Positions 21,901 to 31,400 of a DNA stretch of 64,000 bases are shown piece after piece; positions within the stretch are counted from its first letter, which is position 1, and the number at the start of each line of letters is the position of its first letter. The translations under genes and the position numbers were made by a program. The notes under the pieces are model-generated. The model ran no database searches and was not told where the DNA came from. It saw nothing but the letters and a program-made list of their open reading frames with translations. Source of the stretch: Macrosoma leucophasiata (taxonomy: Eukaryota > Arthropoda > Insecta > Lepidoptera > Hedylidae); contig JAWQUS010000032.1 of the NCBI GenBank assembly GCA_036365455.1, positions 11,319,501 through 11,383,500 of the forward strand, given 5' to 3'.

Positions 21901-23398
21901 AGACAGAAGAGTATAACCAGCCCTTATATTTAGCGTTTGTGGACTATGAGAAAGCCTTCGATTCGGTCGAGATTTGGGCTGTGCTACAGTCTCTCCAGAG
22001 GTGCCAAGTCGACTACCGATACATCGAGGTGCTCAGGAGCTTGTACGAAAACCCCACCATGTCGGTTTGCCTTCAGGACCAGAGCTCGAAACCTATCCAA
22101 CTGCAGCGAGGTGTGAGACAGGGAGATGTCATATCTCCGAGACTGTTGACCGCTGCATTGCAGATGATATCGTAGTCATGACTGAGACCCTAGAAGACCT
22201 TGGCACAATGCTCAATGGCCTCAGTAGGGCCTCCCAACGAGTGGGCCTTAAAATGAACATGGACAAGACGAAGATCATGTCAAATGTCCATGTCCACACC
22301 CACTCCTGTTATGGTCGAGGGTACTAAACTCGAAGTTGTTGACAATTATGTATACCTGGGACAAACGGTCAAGCTAGGTCAGTCCAACTTCGAGAAAGAG
22401 GTCAATCGCCGAATCCAACTCCGATGGGCAGCGTTCGGGGAAGCTGCGTTATATCTTCTCGTCCAATTTACCGCAGTGTCTGAAGAAGAAGGTCTTTGAC
22501 CAGTGTGTGTTGCCAGTGATGACATACGGAATTGAAACGTGGTCGCTCACTATGAGCCTCATAAGAAGGCTCAAGGTCACTCAGAGAGCAATGGAGAGGG
22601 CTATGCTCTTTAGTTTCTCTGCGAGATCGAATCAGAAAAGAGGAGATCTGAATGAGAACCAAAGTAACCGACATAGCCCACCGAATAGCGAAACTGAAGT
22701 GGCAGTAGGCAGGGCACATAGCTCGCAGAACTGACGGCCGTTGGGGCAGAAGAGTTCTAGAGTGGCGACCGCGTACCGGAAAACGAAGCGTAGGCAGCCC
22801 CTCCACGAGGTGGATCGACGACCTGGTGAAGGTCGCGGACAATCGCTGTATGAGGGCGGCCCGGGACCGTTCGTTGTAGTATTTTTTGGGGGAGGCCTTT
22901 GTTCAGCTGTGGACGTCTTTCGGCTGAAATGATGATGATGATTTACAATGAAGTTTTGGAGGCAACCCGCAAGGACGTGTTTTCGTACTGTTATTCTATT
23001 TCACTATACACGGGCACTTTAATAAGCCTATATTAAACAAACAAACAAACAAAAAAAGTTGGAGGCACCAACTTTATTTAATATAACTCAAAAACACTTC
23101 AACAAAATGAAATAAAATAAGAGCACCACACGCCTCTTTCAAGGTTCCCGCCAAAACATCCAGACACTTCTTTGCAATTATTTATCTGTAGCTTCAACTC
23201 TATTTCATAAAACCTGAATTTATTAGAAAAAAATTAAAAGAGGTTTTAATAAAACCTTAAATGTTTTCAGAAAACCTGACTGATTCAAAGCAGTTACGGG
23301 GAGGAGTAATTTTCATGAAATCATTACCGTTAACTGCAACTACGAAGATCAACAGACCTTTATTGAAGAAAATGGCGCTAGAAATGAAAAGAGAATAA
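6931..23398 (+). CDS. Gene B: complete luciferase-like acyl-CoA synthetase, 11 exons, 543 aa
   Basis: Complete paralogue. Coding exons: 6931-7086, 12701-12908, 13344-13542, 14032-14154, 15730-15883, 16668-16808, 18110-18235, 18909-18992, 19846-19992, 20534-20699, 23271-23398. Together they give 1632 nt and 543 residues, the usual length for luciferase-like ligases, with no internal stop. By residue: ATP-binding loop SGTSGKPK at 205-212; PIQW at 240-243, where luciferase has Phe-His-His; YGMSE 339-343; GELWVKGP 386-393; TGD with the adenosine-binding Asp 420; DRLK with Arg 435; hinge KYRNHQ 441-446 with Asn replacing the family Gly; C-terminal catalytic Lys 527 in TTK. It ends MKRE, so it is probably cytosolic. 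The start is the ATG after GCTAAA, just past a likely leader-intron acceptor. Family knowledge says it forms acyl-AMP then acyl-CoA. Light production is not implied. The substrate is unknown. Confidence 0.94.
7261..7328. repeat. 30-base inverted repeat (hairpin) in intron 1 of gene B
   Basis: Arms 7261-7290 and 7299-7328 are complementary with one T-G pair, around an 8-base loop. The matching place in gene C (25726 onward) has only TCGGTTTCAGTAAT and no second arm, so the fold arose in B. It has the size of a microRNA precursor, but this is not evidence of one. Confidence 0.85.
7842..8117 (-). repeat. R retroposon copy
   Basis: Reverse copy, from GTTTTTTTATG to ACCAGTAAAAAC, covering nearly the whole family consensus. 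In intron 1 of gene B. Confidence 0.82.
8521..8808 (-). repeat. R retroposon copy
   Basis: Nearly full reverse copy with a poly-T start at 8521 and CCACCAGTAAAG at the end. It abuts LINE remains at 8811. Confidence 0.85.
8811..9352 (+). mobile_element. Jockey/CR1-type LINE remnant, C-terminal end of the polymerase protein
   Basis: Frames on the + strand read NSLQRRAVRIV, DRLEYLSVRRDIGSLC and FHSHRLDTWQR. These belong to the end of reverse transcriptase proteins of jockey/CR1-like LINEs, and the element continues in AT-rich sequence to about 9352. Frame changes near 8880-8950 and 9150 show that it is dead. The same protein end recurs near 55990-56130. In intron 1 of gene B. Confidence 0.65.
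9955..10963 (-). repeat. K element copy, split by an R retroposon
   Basis: Reverse copy of a family whose end is AACCGGTCAAGTGCG (here GCACTTGACCGGTTTA at 10948-10963). It is interrupted at 10187-10483 by R. Related copies are at 24204-25106, 28556-29127, 57116-57416 and 59388-59908, with a fragment at 12455-12530. No coding content. Confidence 0.65.
10187..10483 (+). repeat. R retroposon, full copy with target-site duplication
   Basis: Runs from GTTTTTACTGGTGGTAGAGC to a run of A. The host sequence AATGAA is present on both sides (10181-10186 and 10484-10489), and the undisturbed K copy at 28940 shows the empty site. Poly-A and the short duplication mark it as a retroposon spread by LINE machinery. 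I see no tRNA B box, so it may be a LINE 3' end. Confidence 0.88.
11322..11560 (+). repeat. Dispersed repeat W, copy 2
   Basis: Begins CCCACTGCTGGGCACGAG near 11338 and ends at CCCTCCGAAGCAC. Closely similar to 52530-52866. In intron 1 of gene B. Confidence 0.7.
11597..11758. mobile_element. Fold-back (MITE-like) element, 162 bp
   Basis: Terminal inverted repeats of 34-35 bases, 11597-11630 and 11724-11758, differ by one extra A. The core is ATGGTAGCAGCAGCGCCATC and its complement. The interior is AT-rich with no coding frame. Confidence 0.75.
11794..11868 (+). tRNA. tRNA-like sequence, probably a pseudogene or SINE head
   Basis: About 75 bases with tRNA-like arms: acceptor 11794-11800 pairs with 11861-11867 (six pairs plus a G-T), D stem GCTC/GAGC around AATCGGAA, and T arm GCGAG-TTCGAGT-CTCGC, followed by a T-run. 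The anticodon arm is abnormal: either the loop is nine bases or the stem closes with an A-C mismatch. A working isotype therefore cannot be assigned. It lies in intron 1 of gene B, just right of a fold-back element. Confidence 0.45.
11932..12288 (+). CDS. Unrecognised open frame, 118 codons, in intron 1 of gene B
   Basis: The longest unexplained frame in this intron. Its second half (from about residue 58) reads like ordinary protein (SNVSPVRLEILEGMNHNMI, TLHVINADISENV), while the first part is low in information. No family recognised, no signal peptide or membrane segment, and it ends in an A-run. It may be a fragment of a mobile-element protein or chance. Confidence 0.2.
   Translation: MNSLIIYNFYYVPLLTRESLLFHSNNLESPTWQKKTSYPVVWSHSHHMSLSHNHIVVGEIVNPPSNVSPVRLEILEGMNHNMIITRTIAWQGSTLHVINADISENVKKKIVAISLNFL
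12455..12530 (+). repeat. K element fragment
   Basis: AATCGGTCAAGTGCAAGTCGG followed by CGCGCACGAAC, the left end of the K family, with the rest missing. Confidence 0.55.
12914..13015 (+). repeat. Old R retroposon remnant in intron 2 of gene B
   Basis: GCAGGCACCACCGCGTTACC through GTGTCCCGG, worn. The same worn remnant sits at the same place in gene C (29845-29935), so it was there before B and C separated. Confidence 0.65.
13153..13291. mobile_element. Fold-back element in intron 2 of gene B
   Basis: Long inverted repeat. The inner arms 13173-13213 and 13229-13270 pair along about 41 bases with one bulge and one mismatch, around a 15-base loop. The outer arms (GGTGAGATT, GAATCTGACC) are weaker. 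A related copy that has lost its left arm is at about 15470-15580. Confidence 0.75.
13555..13880. repeat. GC-rich unrecognised stretch in intron 3 of gene B
   Basis: Markedly higher G+C than the introns around it, with frames open on both strands because of composition. The equivalent intron of gene C lacks it, so it is an insertion. Element class not recognised. Confidence 0.4.
14470..14555 (+). repeat. R retroposon, 3' fragment
   Basis: ATCCATAGGCTGCCGTCATC to CCACTTCCAAAACATAAAAA. In intron 4 of gene B. Confidence 0.7.
15470..15580. repeat. One-armed relative of the fold-back element
   Basis: Matches the loop and right arm of 13153-13291 (GACAGTTCGAAGCGTACTTTG, AAAGTAAAGTCGTAGTGCGG). The left outer arm is missing. 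In intron 4 of gene B. Confidence 0.6.
16198..16501 (-). mobile_element. tRNA-derived SINE, family T
   Basis: On the minus strand the head reads TAGCCTAGTGGTAGC (A box) and GGGTTCGATTCCC (B box), followed by a body ending near ACTTCACGCCTG. Other copies, all minus, are at 44514-44793, 53648-54440 and 61812-62117. In intron 5 of gene B. Confidence 0.8.
17160..17325 (+). repeat. R retroposon, 5'-truncated copy
   Basis: From CCTGTAATGTCCGGCACAG to the A-run after TTGCATA, several substitutions. In intron 6 of gene B. Confidence 0.75.
17326..18109. other. Rest of intron 6 of gene B
   Basis: No gene, RNA or complete repeat recognised. AT-rich. Confidence 0.5.
18236..18908. other. Intron 7 of gene B
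   Basis: No gene seen. The right third (TTACTCTTCTGCCCAA, then CAGGCACCTATATGGCCATTTC) matches the equivalent intron of gene A near 1185-1225, so it is ancestral intron sequence. Gene A additionally carries a Helitron-like element and the tRNA gene here. Confidence 0.5.
20061..20405 (+). repeat. R retroposon plus the start of a second copy
   Basis: 20061-20335 is a nearly full copy. A second one begins at 20341 (TTTTTACTGGTGAAAG) and stops after about 64 bases. In intron 9 of gene B. Confidence 0.78.
20735..20965 (+). repeat. X repeat (RTE-tail SINE) in intron 10 of gene B
   Basis: Contains GGCAGCAGCGTCCTGCAGTA, ATCCGCATGCC and a GATGATGATG tail. A copy sits at the same place in gene C (38536-38785) with the same left neighbour GCGGCGGGACGT, but not in gene A. 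Tail and neighbouring motifs resemble the end of the RTE-like LINE at 22900-22945, so it is probably moved by that LINE. Confidence 0.65.
21351..23160 (-). mobile_element. H retroposon (reverse) split by an RTE-like LINE
   Basis: Reverse copy of family H: a T-run at 21351 (its tail), GCATATTGCCCGTGTCAAGT, GTCAGTCAG repeats, then, after the insertion, ACAATGAAGTTTTGGAGGC and GGTTCCCGCC near 23145. In an unbroken copy (63152-63516) the parts at 21517 and 22948 are about 10-15 bases apart. In intron 10 of gene B. Confidence 0.7.
21526..22945 (+). mobile_element. RTE-like LINE, truncated, with broken reverse transcriptase
   Basis: 5'-truncated non-LTR retrotransposon. The + frame starts inside the polymerase (APGDDGITAELLK near 21556) and continues with NYRPVAL, EQAGFRKG, FVDYEKAFDS (catalytic Asp) and RQGDVISPRL, to a stop at 22175. 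ADDIVVMTE (second catalytic pair) follows in another frame from about 22160, so a stretch of the palm is deleted. VDNYVYLGQTV is in a third frame from 22284, and worn downstream frames follow. The 3' end is TCGGCTGAAATGATGATGATG, the tail type of RTE elements. It cannot move by itself. It makes intron 10 of gene B far longer than in A or C. Confidence 0.85.
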
Positions 23399-23462
23399 AG
23401 AGCGTAAACAATGAATATTTGAATACAAAAACAGAGTTTCAATGTACCTATACTACGATTAG

Positions 23463-23615
23463 AGATCTAGATTATATCTATGTAAAACTTAGAAAGGTGT
23501 GTCTTGTTTACAATAAAAATAGGTACCTACTAAAAGATTTTTTTTTTCACCTTGTGTAGTAGAATTCTAGTATCAGACACTAGCACAACCGCACCATCTA
23601 ATCCAGCGTTTCCCA
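23463..23615 (+). promoter_or_regulatory. 3' flank block of gene B with AATAAA
   Basis: AATAAA at 23512-23517, about 115 bases after the stop, in the block shared with the 3' flanks of genes A and C. It is followed by a worn R-retroposon fragment (TAGTATCAGACACTAGCAC). Likely cleavage region of the gene B transcript. Confidence 0.45.
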
Positions 23616-25190
23616 GTTGCCGGGTCACGACCCGGTAACGGGCCGCGATAAGCGCCTTCAACCAAAAAAACAACACTACAACTTACTTACTCACTGTGGA
23701 CAGCTTTATCCTGAAACAGGGGCCGCAAGTTTAAGGAGCATTAACGAACTTAGAAGCAGAGCCAAATTTCATCATGGACCAGGGTTCAATTAAACCACCC
23801 TACAAATATATTGATTTAAAAAAAGACAAAGTAAAACTACCTATTTATTTTATGCATTATATGAATAACATAATAACAATAGGTATTCATATTTAATTTA
23901 AAAGCGATCAGTAATATATTTAAAATATCCTTAATTCTGGAAATCATTACGCGGCCGCCGTAATAGGAGCCGTTATCTGTCGTCTAAAATATGATAAAAG
24001 GTCACTGATTGGCAGATCTATTAACGTAGTTACTAAACAACTAAATCACTGGACATTGGACTCAGCAAGTTGAAAATTAACATGCAGAAACTGATTTGGT
24101 TTAGTGATACACTTAACCATTTTTTTCAGAAATTCTACCTCAAAAGGTAAAGCCTAATAATTAATAACCCTAACTGAAGTTGTAACAAAATATAAATAAA
24201 AAACCGGTCAAGTGCATGTCGGGTGCACGCGCAGTGTAGGGTTCCGTTGTTATTTATTAAGTTTTACATCAGCCAAGTGCGAATCGAATTCGCTGACAGA
24301 AGTGTCCGCTAGTCCGCTTCTAATACCAAGAGACACTACCTACCTCCTCAACAGCCTCAACTAAGCGACAGAATGAGACAAAATCACAGATCACCTGAGA
24401 ATTTACGCAATTTAGGTACTTGAATTTTCAATAAACAAACGGCAAAAATTTCGAAGACGAAGTGAACTTCTATCTTTTAGTTCTTTACAAATCTATGAAC
24501 GAAATATCTATAATTTCGAAAAAATAAACAAAAGAGCACGATGTAAATGACGCCTGGCGCCATATGTAATACCGCCATAATGCGGAATATCTATGGAGTT
24601 GTTCGACATTTTGGAGTAAAATACATTTGGTCGATTAGTACTCGCAAACTTGTAAAGCCAACTTAAGTGTTCCTTTTAATTTCATTATACGAGTATATGG
24701 CTACTACTGCCGTAACGTTTGAATTCTAATAACAACAGGGGGTGGGACATTTGACTCTAACGAAATCACGAACAGTTAACTGAATCGAAAAATGATGTTT
24801 CCACAGCCCTAACATTTTTGAAAGACCAACGATTTCCCATACTATCTTATAGAAAACGAAAAATAAAAAAATATCCGCGCGTTACATATAGGGGAGGTAC
24901 CCCCAAATAAAAAAGACATGTTTTATTCGACCACTTTGTCGGCGTGATAAGGTTGTATACTTGTGCCCAATTTCAAGCCTCTTGTACCTACCAATGGTTT
25001 TTGCACTAAACCGAGGACAGACAGACAGACAGAAAGACAGACAAACAGACAGACAAACAGACATGGCGAAACTATAAGAGTTCCTTGTTTACTACGGAAT
25101 CGCGTTTTGATCAAGCATAAAATGATTATTTAGCTTGTGCAACACTAAGTAGGTAGGAATCTAGGGGCAAAAATCCCCAAATCGTATCAA
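23616..25190. other. Spacer between genes B and C
   Basis: 23616-24200 shows no gene (a CGGGTCACGACCCGG palindrome lies at 23622-23636). 24204-25106 is a K element. Promoter sequence of gene C starts near 25190. Confidence 0.5.
24204..25106 (+). repeat. K element, long copy
   Basis: From AACCGGTCAAGTGCATGTCGG to CTATAAGAGTTCCTTGTTTAC, with a GACA microsatellite (25018-25062) near the right end. Apparent proteins rich in SVCLSVCL on the minus strand come from this microsatellite. Confidence 0.7.
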
Positions 25191-25239
25191 CTATTTCAAT
25201 AAATTTATCACCATGACCATTTATAATTTTATGGCCCCA

Positions 25240-25245
25240 TATAAA
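25240..25245 (+). promoter_or_regulatory. Probable TATA box of gene C
   Basis: TATAAA between CCCA and GGGGC, at the same place relative to the start codon as in gene B. In both genes the same TCA triplets follow 24 and 37 bases downstream. Inferred from the shared flank only. Confidence 0.5.
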
Positions 25246-25316
25246 GGGGCAAGTTGCCTAATCACGAAGTTATTTCACTCCATCGTCTAATGTGATAATA
25301 CATATTAAAGTATTAT

Positions 25317-25400
25317 GTAAGTGAAAATCAAACACGGAGTGTTTGATAATTGTATTTAGTAGTACGTAGAAATCGGTATCGGCTAGGCTGATTGTTTTAG
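25317..25400 (+). promoter_or_regulatory. Possible short leader intron of gene C
   Basis: Donor GTAAGTG at 25317 and acceptor TGTTTTAG ending at 25400, eight bases before the ATG. It is 84 bases long, against 86 in B. Genes D and E also have a pyrimidine-AG site shortly before their ATG. Confidence 0.45.
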
Positions 25401-25408
25401 TAGCTAAA

Positions 25409-28400
25409 ATGACAAAATCTTTACCAATACTTAAAGAAGAAGAGTGGTATATAAGTGAATTGACACATCGCGTGGTGGCTAAAACTGGTATACCAAGTGA
25501 TAGATATCATCTTGGAAAAATAACACTGCAGGGTTTACGGGATTTCCCAGATTTCGTTTTGCAGGTTAGTAGTTTTATTTTTTATACTCTATTCATATTA
25601 CAGACAGGTTATAATTGTTAAGAAAGTGACGAACCAGCAAAACTACAATTTTATTCAGCTTCTTGTTTAGTGCCTTGGAGAAGCGAGTTCATTGAGAATG
25701 GACTGTGATTTTTAGTATTTATCGGTTTCAGTAATATCGGCAAGTAAGTATTAAAAGAAAACCAACTTCACGTAGTCTTCTGTATGTCACTGAAACTCTT
25801 GACTCCAGCTTTAAATAATATTCGGACAAAGTAGACCAGTCTCCCACGTTATGTGAAAATCTTTAAACTCTTTACGTTATGTGAAAATATTTCTTAATGG
25901 ACCCTTTTACGATGCCAACATTGAAGGACCCTGTTGAATTCTCTTATTTTGAGGAGTATCGATTTTTTTGCCTGGAACGATAACGAATTAGCTGAATTTC
26001 AGGATAACGTCAATTTTTTAATTTTGCAATAACACATGCTGCGATCGTACTTGCGACCCTTGGACCCACCCGCTTTACACTTAGTTAATTGGTTTTATAA
26101 CTTTTTATTGATAACGAATTATTAAAATTATAATAATTATCAATAAACGTTGTTCGGATCACAGACGGTTAAATTAAAAAATAAGAAAACTTGGTAATTT
26201 TTTAACTTGTTATGGAAGAGCGGAGCTGCCTGACACAAGCAAACTTGTTGCTTGAAAGGTAGCTCCGACCACTGTTTACTGTAATTTTATACCTTAATTA
26301 CTGAGTAAATATTTTCATTTATTTATTTTTTTATTTTGCAAACGTCTTGCGTAGCGTCCATGATTAACACAAAAGTTACTAGTCGTATCTTGAGGTCTGA
26401 CTGTTTAATTTTACTAGGTATGTATTGGATCTCACGATGAAGACAATTGCCATCTTTCCTCTCTATTGGAATTTAATAATCAGCATCTGTGAAGCTATAT
26501 GTAGCATCTATGAAAAAAAAACAAAACTATTGAATTATAACAACATTGATTTTGATTTATCAAGCGGATATTAAATTCTTTTTAAGTTATTTGTATGTGA
26601 TAAAGTGGTATTTATTACTATTCACATAACACCAACTTTTTTTCTGATTGACCTAATTGACATAACCTATCTTTATCATATTTTAAACAATAAACGATAA
26701 CGATTGTTCATTCCCATATCATCACAAAGAAGTTAAGCTTGGTCGATTAGATTACCTACAGAAGATAACAAAGAGAAATACGGCAGATACTGAGATAGCC
26801 GAATAAGAACAAGATACACTACTGATAAGTGTGATGATTCTTATATGTATAATGACAGGGATGTTAATGTTGGACAAGGGATGTAAAGGGTTGACAAATG
26901 TAAAGGGATGACAAGGGATGTAACAGGGGTGTAAATGCAATAACGGGAATGACGGCAGCGTTCCGCGACAAAATTCCAACTAGGTATAGCAGCGATGGCC
27001 CGCTTGCCAAGCGTGGCGATTATGGCATATTCTCCTCAAATGACGCATAATAGGGTGGGTACCCTATTATGGGCATCTTTGGGGCAAGCTTACTTACTTA
27101 TTACTTTAATTAAACGAATTTTGAAAATTTAATATAACTTTATGATATGCTACAATCGCCATGATTGGCATGAGGATTGGCGATCGCAGTGGCCGTAGTT
27201 TTTCGCAGGACGCTGCTGGCCACCTTGCATTATTTCACTTAGTCCCGCCCCATTGGCATGGTTTGACCGCCATAGTTCGATTGACTGACTGCACTAGTGG
27301 AAGAATCACGTCCCGACGCCAGCTGATCGATCAGGATCGATTTAAATGATTGGTAGTTTTTTTTTTTCGGTTCATTGTGGTTCCCCTCTATTGCCCACTC
27401 AATCCGAAACAAGCAAGGTCATTCGCGTCATGTGGGGCCTTAAGTAAATTTTATAGTTGATTCGAAGGAATCAGATAACTACCAAATATTGATAAGGTAC
27501 TGCTATCAACTTAGTCATAATTTTATTTTGCTTTGTTGTGTGTTAAAAAAGTGACATCTCGTTGCTATGCGCTTGTCATTAGTTACGACGTCATACCGCC
27601 ATAAAACAAAAAAACAAAAAAAAAACTTAAAGGCGAATTGATAACCCCCTCCTTTTTGAAGTCGGTTAAAAATAATGTTGAGTTTTGAGTTTTGGCGGCC
27701 TTTCAGGTTGCCTCCAAAACTACATTGTAAATGGTCTGGTAAAGTAGCCATCGCTTGACTCGAATTACTTACTGCGACCTGCTACATAATTGACTGACTT
27801 AATAAATAGATGACTGACTGACAGACATTAAATTGACAGTCAATGCCCTTAGCAACCTGCCTACTAGCAACGGTAATACGATACGATTACACTTTTAAGT
27901 AATGACTTATTCATAGATTGCCACATACCTACTTTATGACGCATATTCATATTATCAAGATTACCACATGCGAATCAACAAAAAAAAGAAAGATTGAAGA
28001 TAAGAAGTTATAATTACTATATCAGTTTAACTGAGCAAAAGAAATTATAAAAAAAGGAAAACACAAAATTAACGAAAATATACAAAACAAAAAAATATAT
28101 ATTTTAAGCCCTCTACCCTCGCCGGACTGACGATGCATGCCTTCTTCACCGAAGCCCTTAAAAACCTAGGGACACTCAACGCCGACCTGCATGGACAGGA
28201 CAGAAGAAATCGCAGCCCTCTGCTGCGGCCAACCGCGGTGCTACATCCGCGCCACGCGATTCGCGCCCACGATATTTGACTGCACTAAACGCAGCAAGAA
28301 CAAACAAAGAAGGACCCTGAAAAATATGTTTGTGACCTCTTCATATGTTTTTAAGGGTTTTCTCAATTTCCCCATGATGGCATTCCAACTTTGTGGAAAT

Positions 28401-31400
28401 TTAACTCACTTCAAGGCATATCCTTTGAAATGAACACTAGAACTTTCAAAATCGCTCCACAACTGAGGACTCACTAGCGAAGTAATCAATGAACATAGGT
28501 ATCTACATAAAAGACACATACCAACAGCATACAGTCAAACATAGAACCTCCTCCTTTTTAGGGTTCCGTAGTAAACAAGGAACCCTTATAGTTTCGCCAT
28601 GTCCGTCTGTCTGTCTGTCTGTTTGTCTGTCCGTCCGCGGTTTAGCGCAAAAACTATAAGTACTAGAGACTTGAAATTTGGCACAAGTATACACCTTAAT
28701 TACGCCGATAAAGTAATAGAATAAAAACATGAAAAAAAAATCGTTCGATTTCCATATAGCGTGGGGTATCGTTGGATAGGTCTTTTAAAAATATGGGTAT
28801 CCCAACATCATTTTTCAATTTAGTTAACTGTACGTGACTTAGTGCAAATTTTCGTTAGACTCAAGTGACCCCCTACAGACTAAACGGTTATTGTTAGAAA
28901 TTCAAACGTTTCGGCAATAGTAGCTACATATAACGAAATTAAAAGGAAAACTAACACACTTACGTTGGCCTTACAAGTTTGCGAGTAATAGTCGACCAAA
29001 TGTATTTTACTCGAAAATTTCGAACGAGTCCATAGAAGAAATTTTTTTTTTTTCATTACATCTCTTACTCTGTAATTACGGAACCCTACACTGCCGACAC
29101 GCCCGACTCGCACTTGACCGGTTTTTTGAAGTCGGTTAACAATTTACATTAATGCGTTATAATTTGCTTGAAAAACAAAACGTATAAAAAGTTACCAGAA
29201 AAAAACAAACACACGTAATATAAATTAAAGGTTAAATGAATAAAAAATATACATTCAAATTCAATAATGTGAGAACTATGTACCTACAAAAAATAAAGAA
29301 GTATAATTAAGCCACAAAAATGCTTCCACGTAACGTAGTGGACCCAGGCGGGCTAAAATATGGTCTACCGCAACGGGTTAGACTTGGACGTTTCCTTGCC
29401 GCTCGGCGAATCGTCCCTATAGTGCTCCGGCCAGGTGGTAACGTGCGGCCCTGTAATTTTCGTCACAAAGGCATAACACCTAAGGGCTATTATTTACCAT
29501 CAATGTAAACTGTATGCTTCTTTGCCAATATTATCTCCTAAATCTTAACTTGCTTGTGAGTAAAGAGTAAAAAATCTAAATCAACTTAAAACCGATTTCC
29601 AGATAGATGGAGCAACAGGCGAGCGAGAGACGTGTGGTTCGGTGTGGGAACGTACCATAAAATGTGCCATCACTATGAAGAAGTTGGGATTGAAACGAAA
29701 TGATGTCATAGTCTTGATGGCATCAAATTGCCTCGACCAATGCATACCAATGTACGCCAGCTTTTGTATAGGAGTCGCTGTGGCGGGTATTGACAGGACG
29801 TTAAAAACAAGTAAGAGGAAAGGAAATAAAGATTAAATCGAGAGCGCAGGCATCACCATGCTACCTTATTATCTGTCTGCCGCCAATTATTAGTGATTAA
29901 CCGTTTTACGGTTACTTTGCAATGTATGGCCACACCGCGGACACTTTTTGTTTATTTTTTTTATGTAATAAAAGTGGCATGCATGCAGTTCACACTGATG
30001 TTAAGTGATGACTGCAGCCTATAGACCCCCACACAATGACCGGAGGTCAAAATGCAGTTGCGTTACCACTCCTGACGCCTAAGTGGCAAACAAACATGCA
30101 GTTCACATTGATGTTAAGTGTTGACTGCAGCTTATAGCCACCCACACAAAGACCAACGTCAATATGCAGATGCGTTACCACTCCTGAGGCCTAAGGTGTC
30201 ATGCCTCTGTGCCGGAAAATACAGGGACGTACATTACCACCTGACCGGAACACGATAGTGCTGACACTACCATTTAGCGGCAAGTATAATACACCGGTAA
30301 TGCGGTGGTGCCTACGCCCGCGAGCTCCGTCACTGGAGCTCTACCACCAGTAAAACACACACACACTCCGACAAAATTCCATACAAACGCTTAATTTGGT
30401 CTGTATTACACAGACATCAATCAGTGACGTGAATTCACACGTGCACCTGTGTGCGTAGCACGTAGAAAATACCAACCGTCGTCCATAAGAGGGGAGAAGG
30501 TTGGGTGATGCGGGGAAATCGCGCGGGACGTCGAAGTGTCCTTTCTATACGTAGTATTATTACATATTCTCTGGTATGGCCACGGTAATGTTATCTACAG
30601 AATTCTGTCTTCATACAAACAGACGGCGCGCGAATAATTCGCGTCTCGGAGTTCGGTACACACTCTTACTAGTTCGGTACACTAAAGTGTGATGAGATAT
30701 TCAGATTAAACACAGAGGTGGAAAAAATGTCTCAAAAGTTAATTATATAATTTCAGGCGAACTTCAAGAAACATTTAGTTATATGAAACCAAAAATCATT
30801 TTTTGCCAAAGCAATAAGTCTTCAGAGGTTAACGCTGCAGTGGCAAATCTTGGATTTGACGCAAAGGTAGTAACATTCGACAAATCTGAAGATGCCGAAA
30901 ACTTCACAGACCTACTGAACAAACATGGAAATGAAGAATCAGTTGAAGATTACAGGTATAGTATAGTAGTATAGTATGTTATATAATTTGCCCCAATTCT
31001 TTAGTTATTAGGCCGCTGTCGCGATGGGACTAGGGTGAGAGCCCGGGTCTAGGAATTAGTGATAAATTGTTATTGCTTTTATTTATAATTGAGTATTTTA
31101 ATCGCGGTAACATGCCATGTTTTTGAAAACATGTTCGATTGATATCAGTAAGGATATGTTTGCTAAAATGCATTTATTTACATCTACACTTTTATCGTTC
31201 ATCCGGAAAACCTTCAGGATTATTCCTCATTAAAAAAAAAAACTTTTGTTTATTTATTACTTACAGCTGTGACGATCCAATTTCCACCGCTAGAGAACAA
31301 TTCTGCCATTAGTGCAGCCCCTTAACCAAACAAAGGTGGTCAAACCATTCTAGTGTGTTTACTCGTGGTAGAGCTCTAGTGACGGAGCTCGCGGGGGTTG

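Noticed and set aside
24882..25114. Frames rich in Ser-Val-Cys-Leu
   Set aside because: Translation of a GACA/TGTC microsatellite in a K element.
28503..28730. Frame with repeated Thr-Asp-Arg-Gln
   Set aside because: Translation of the GTCT microsatellite of another K element.
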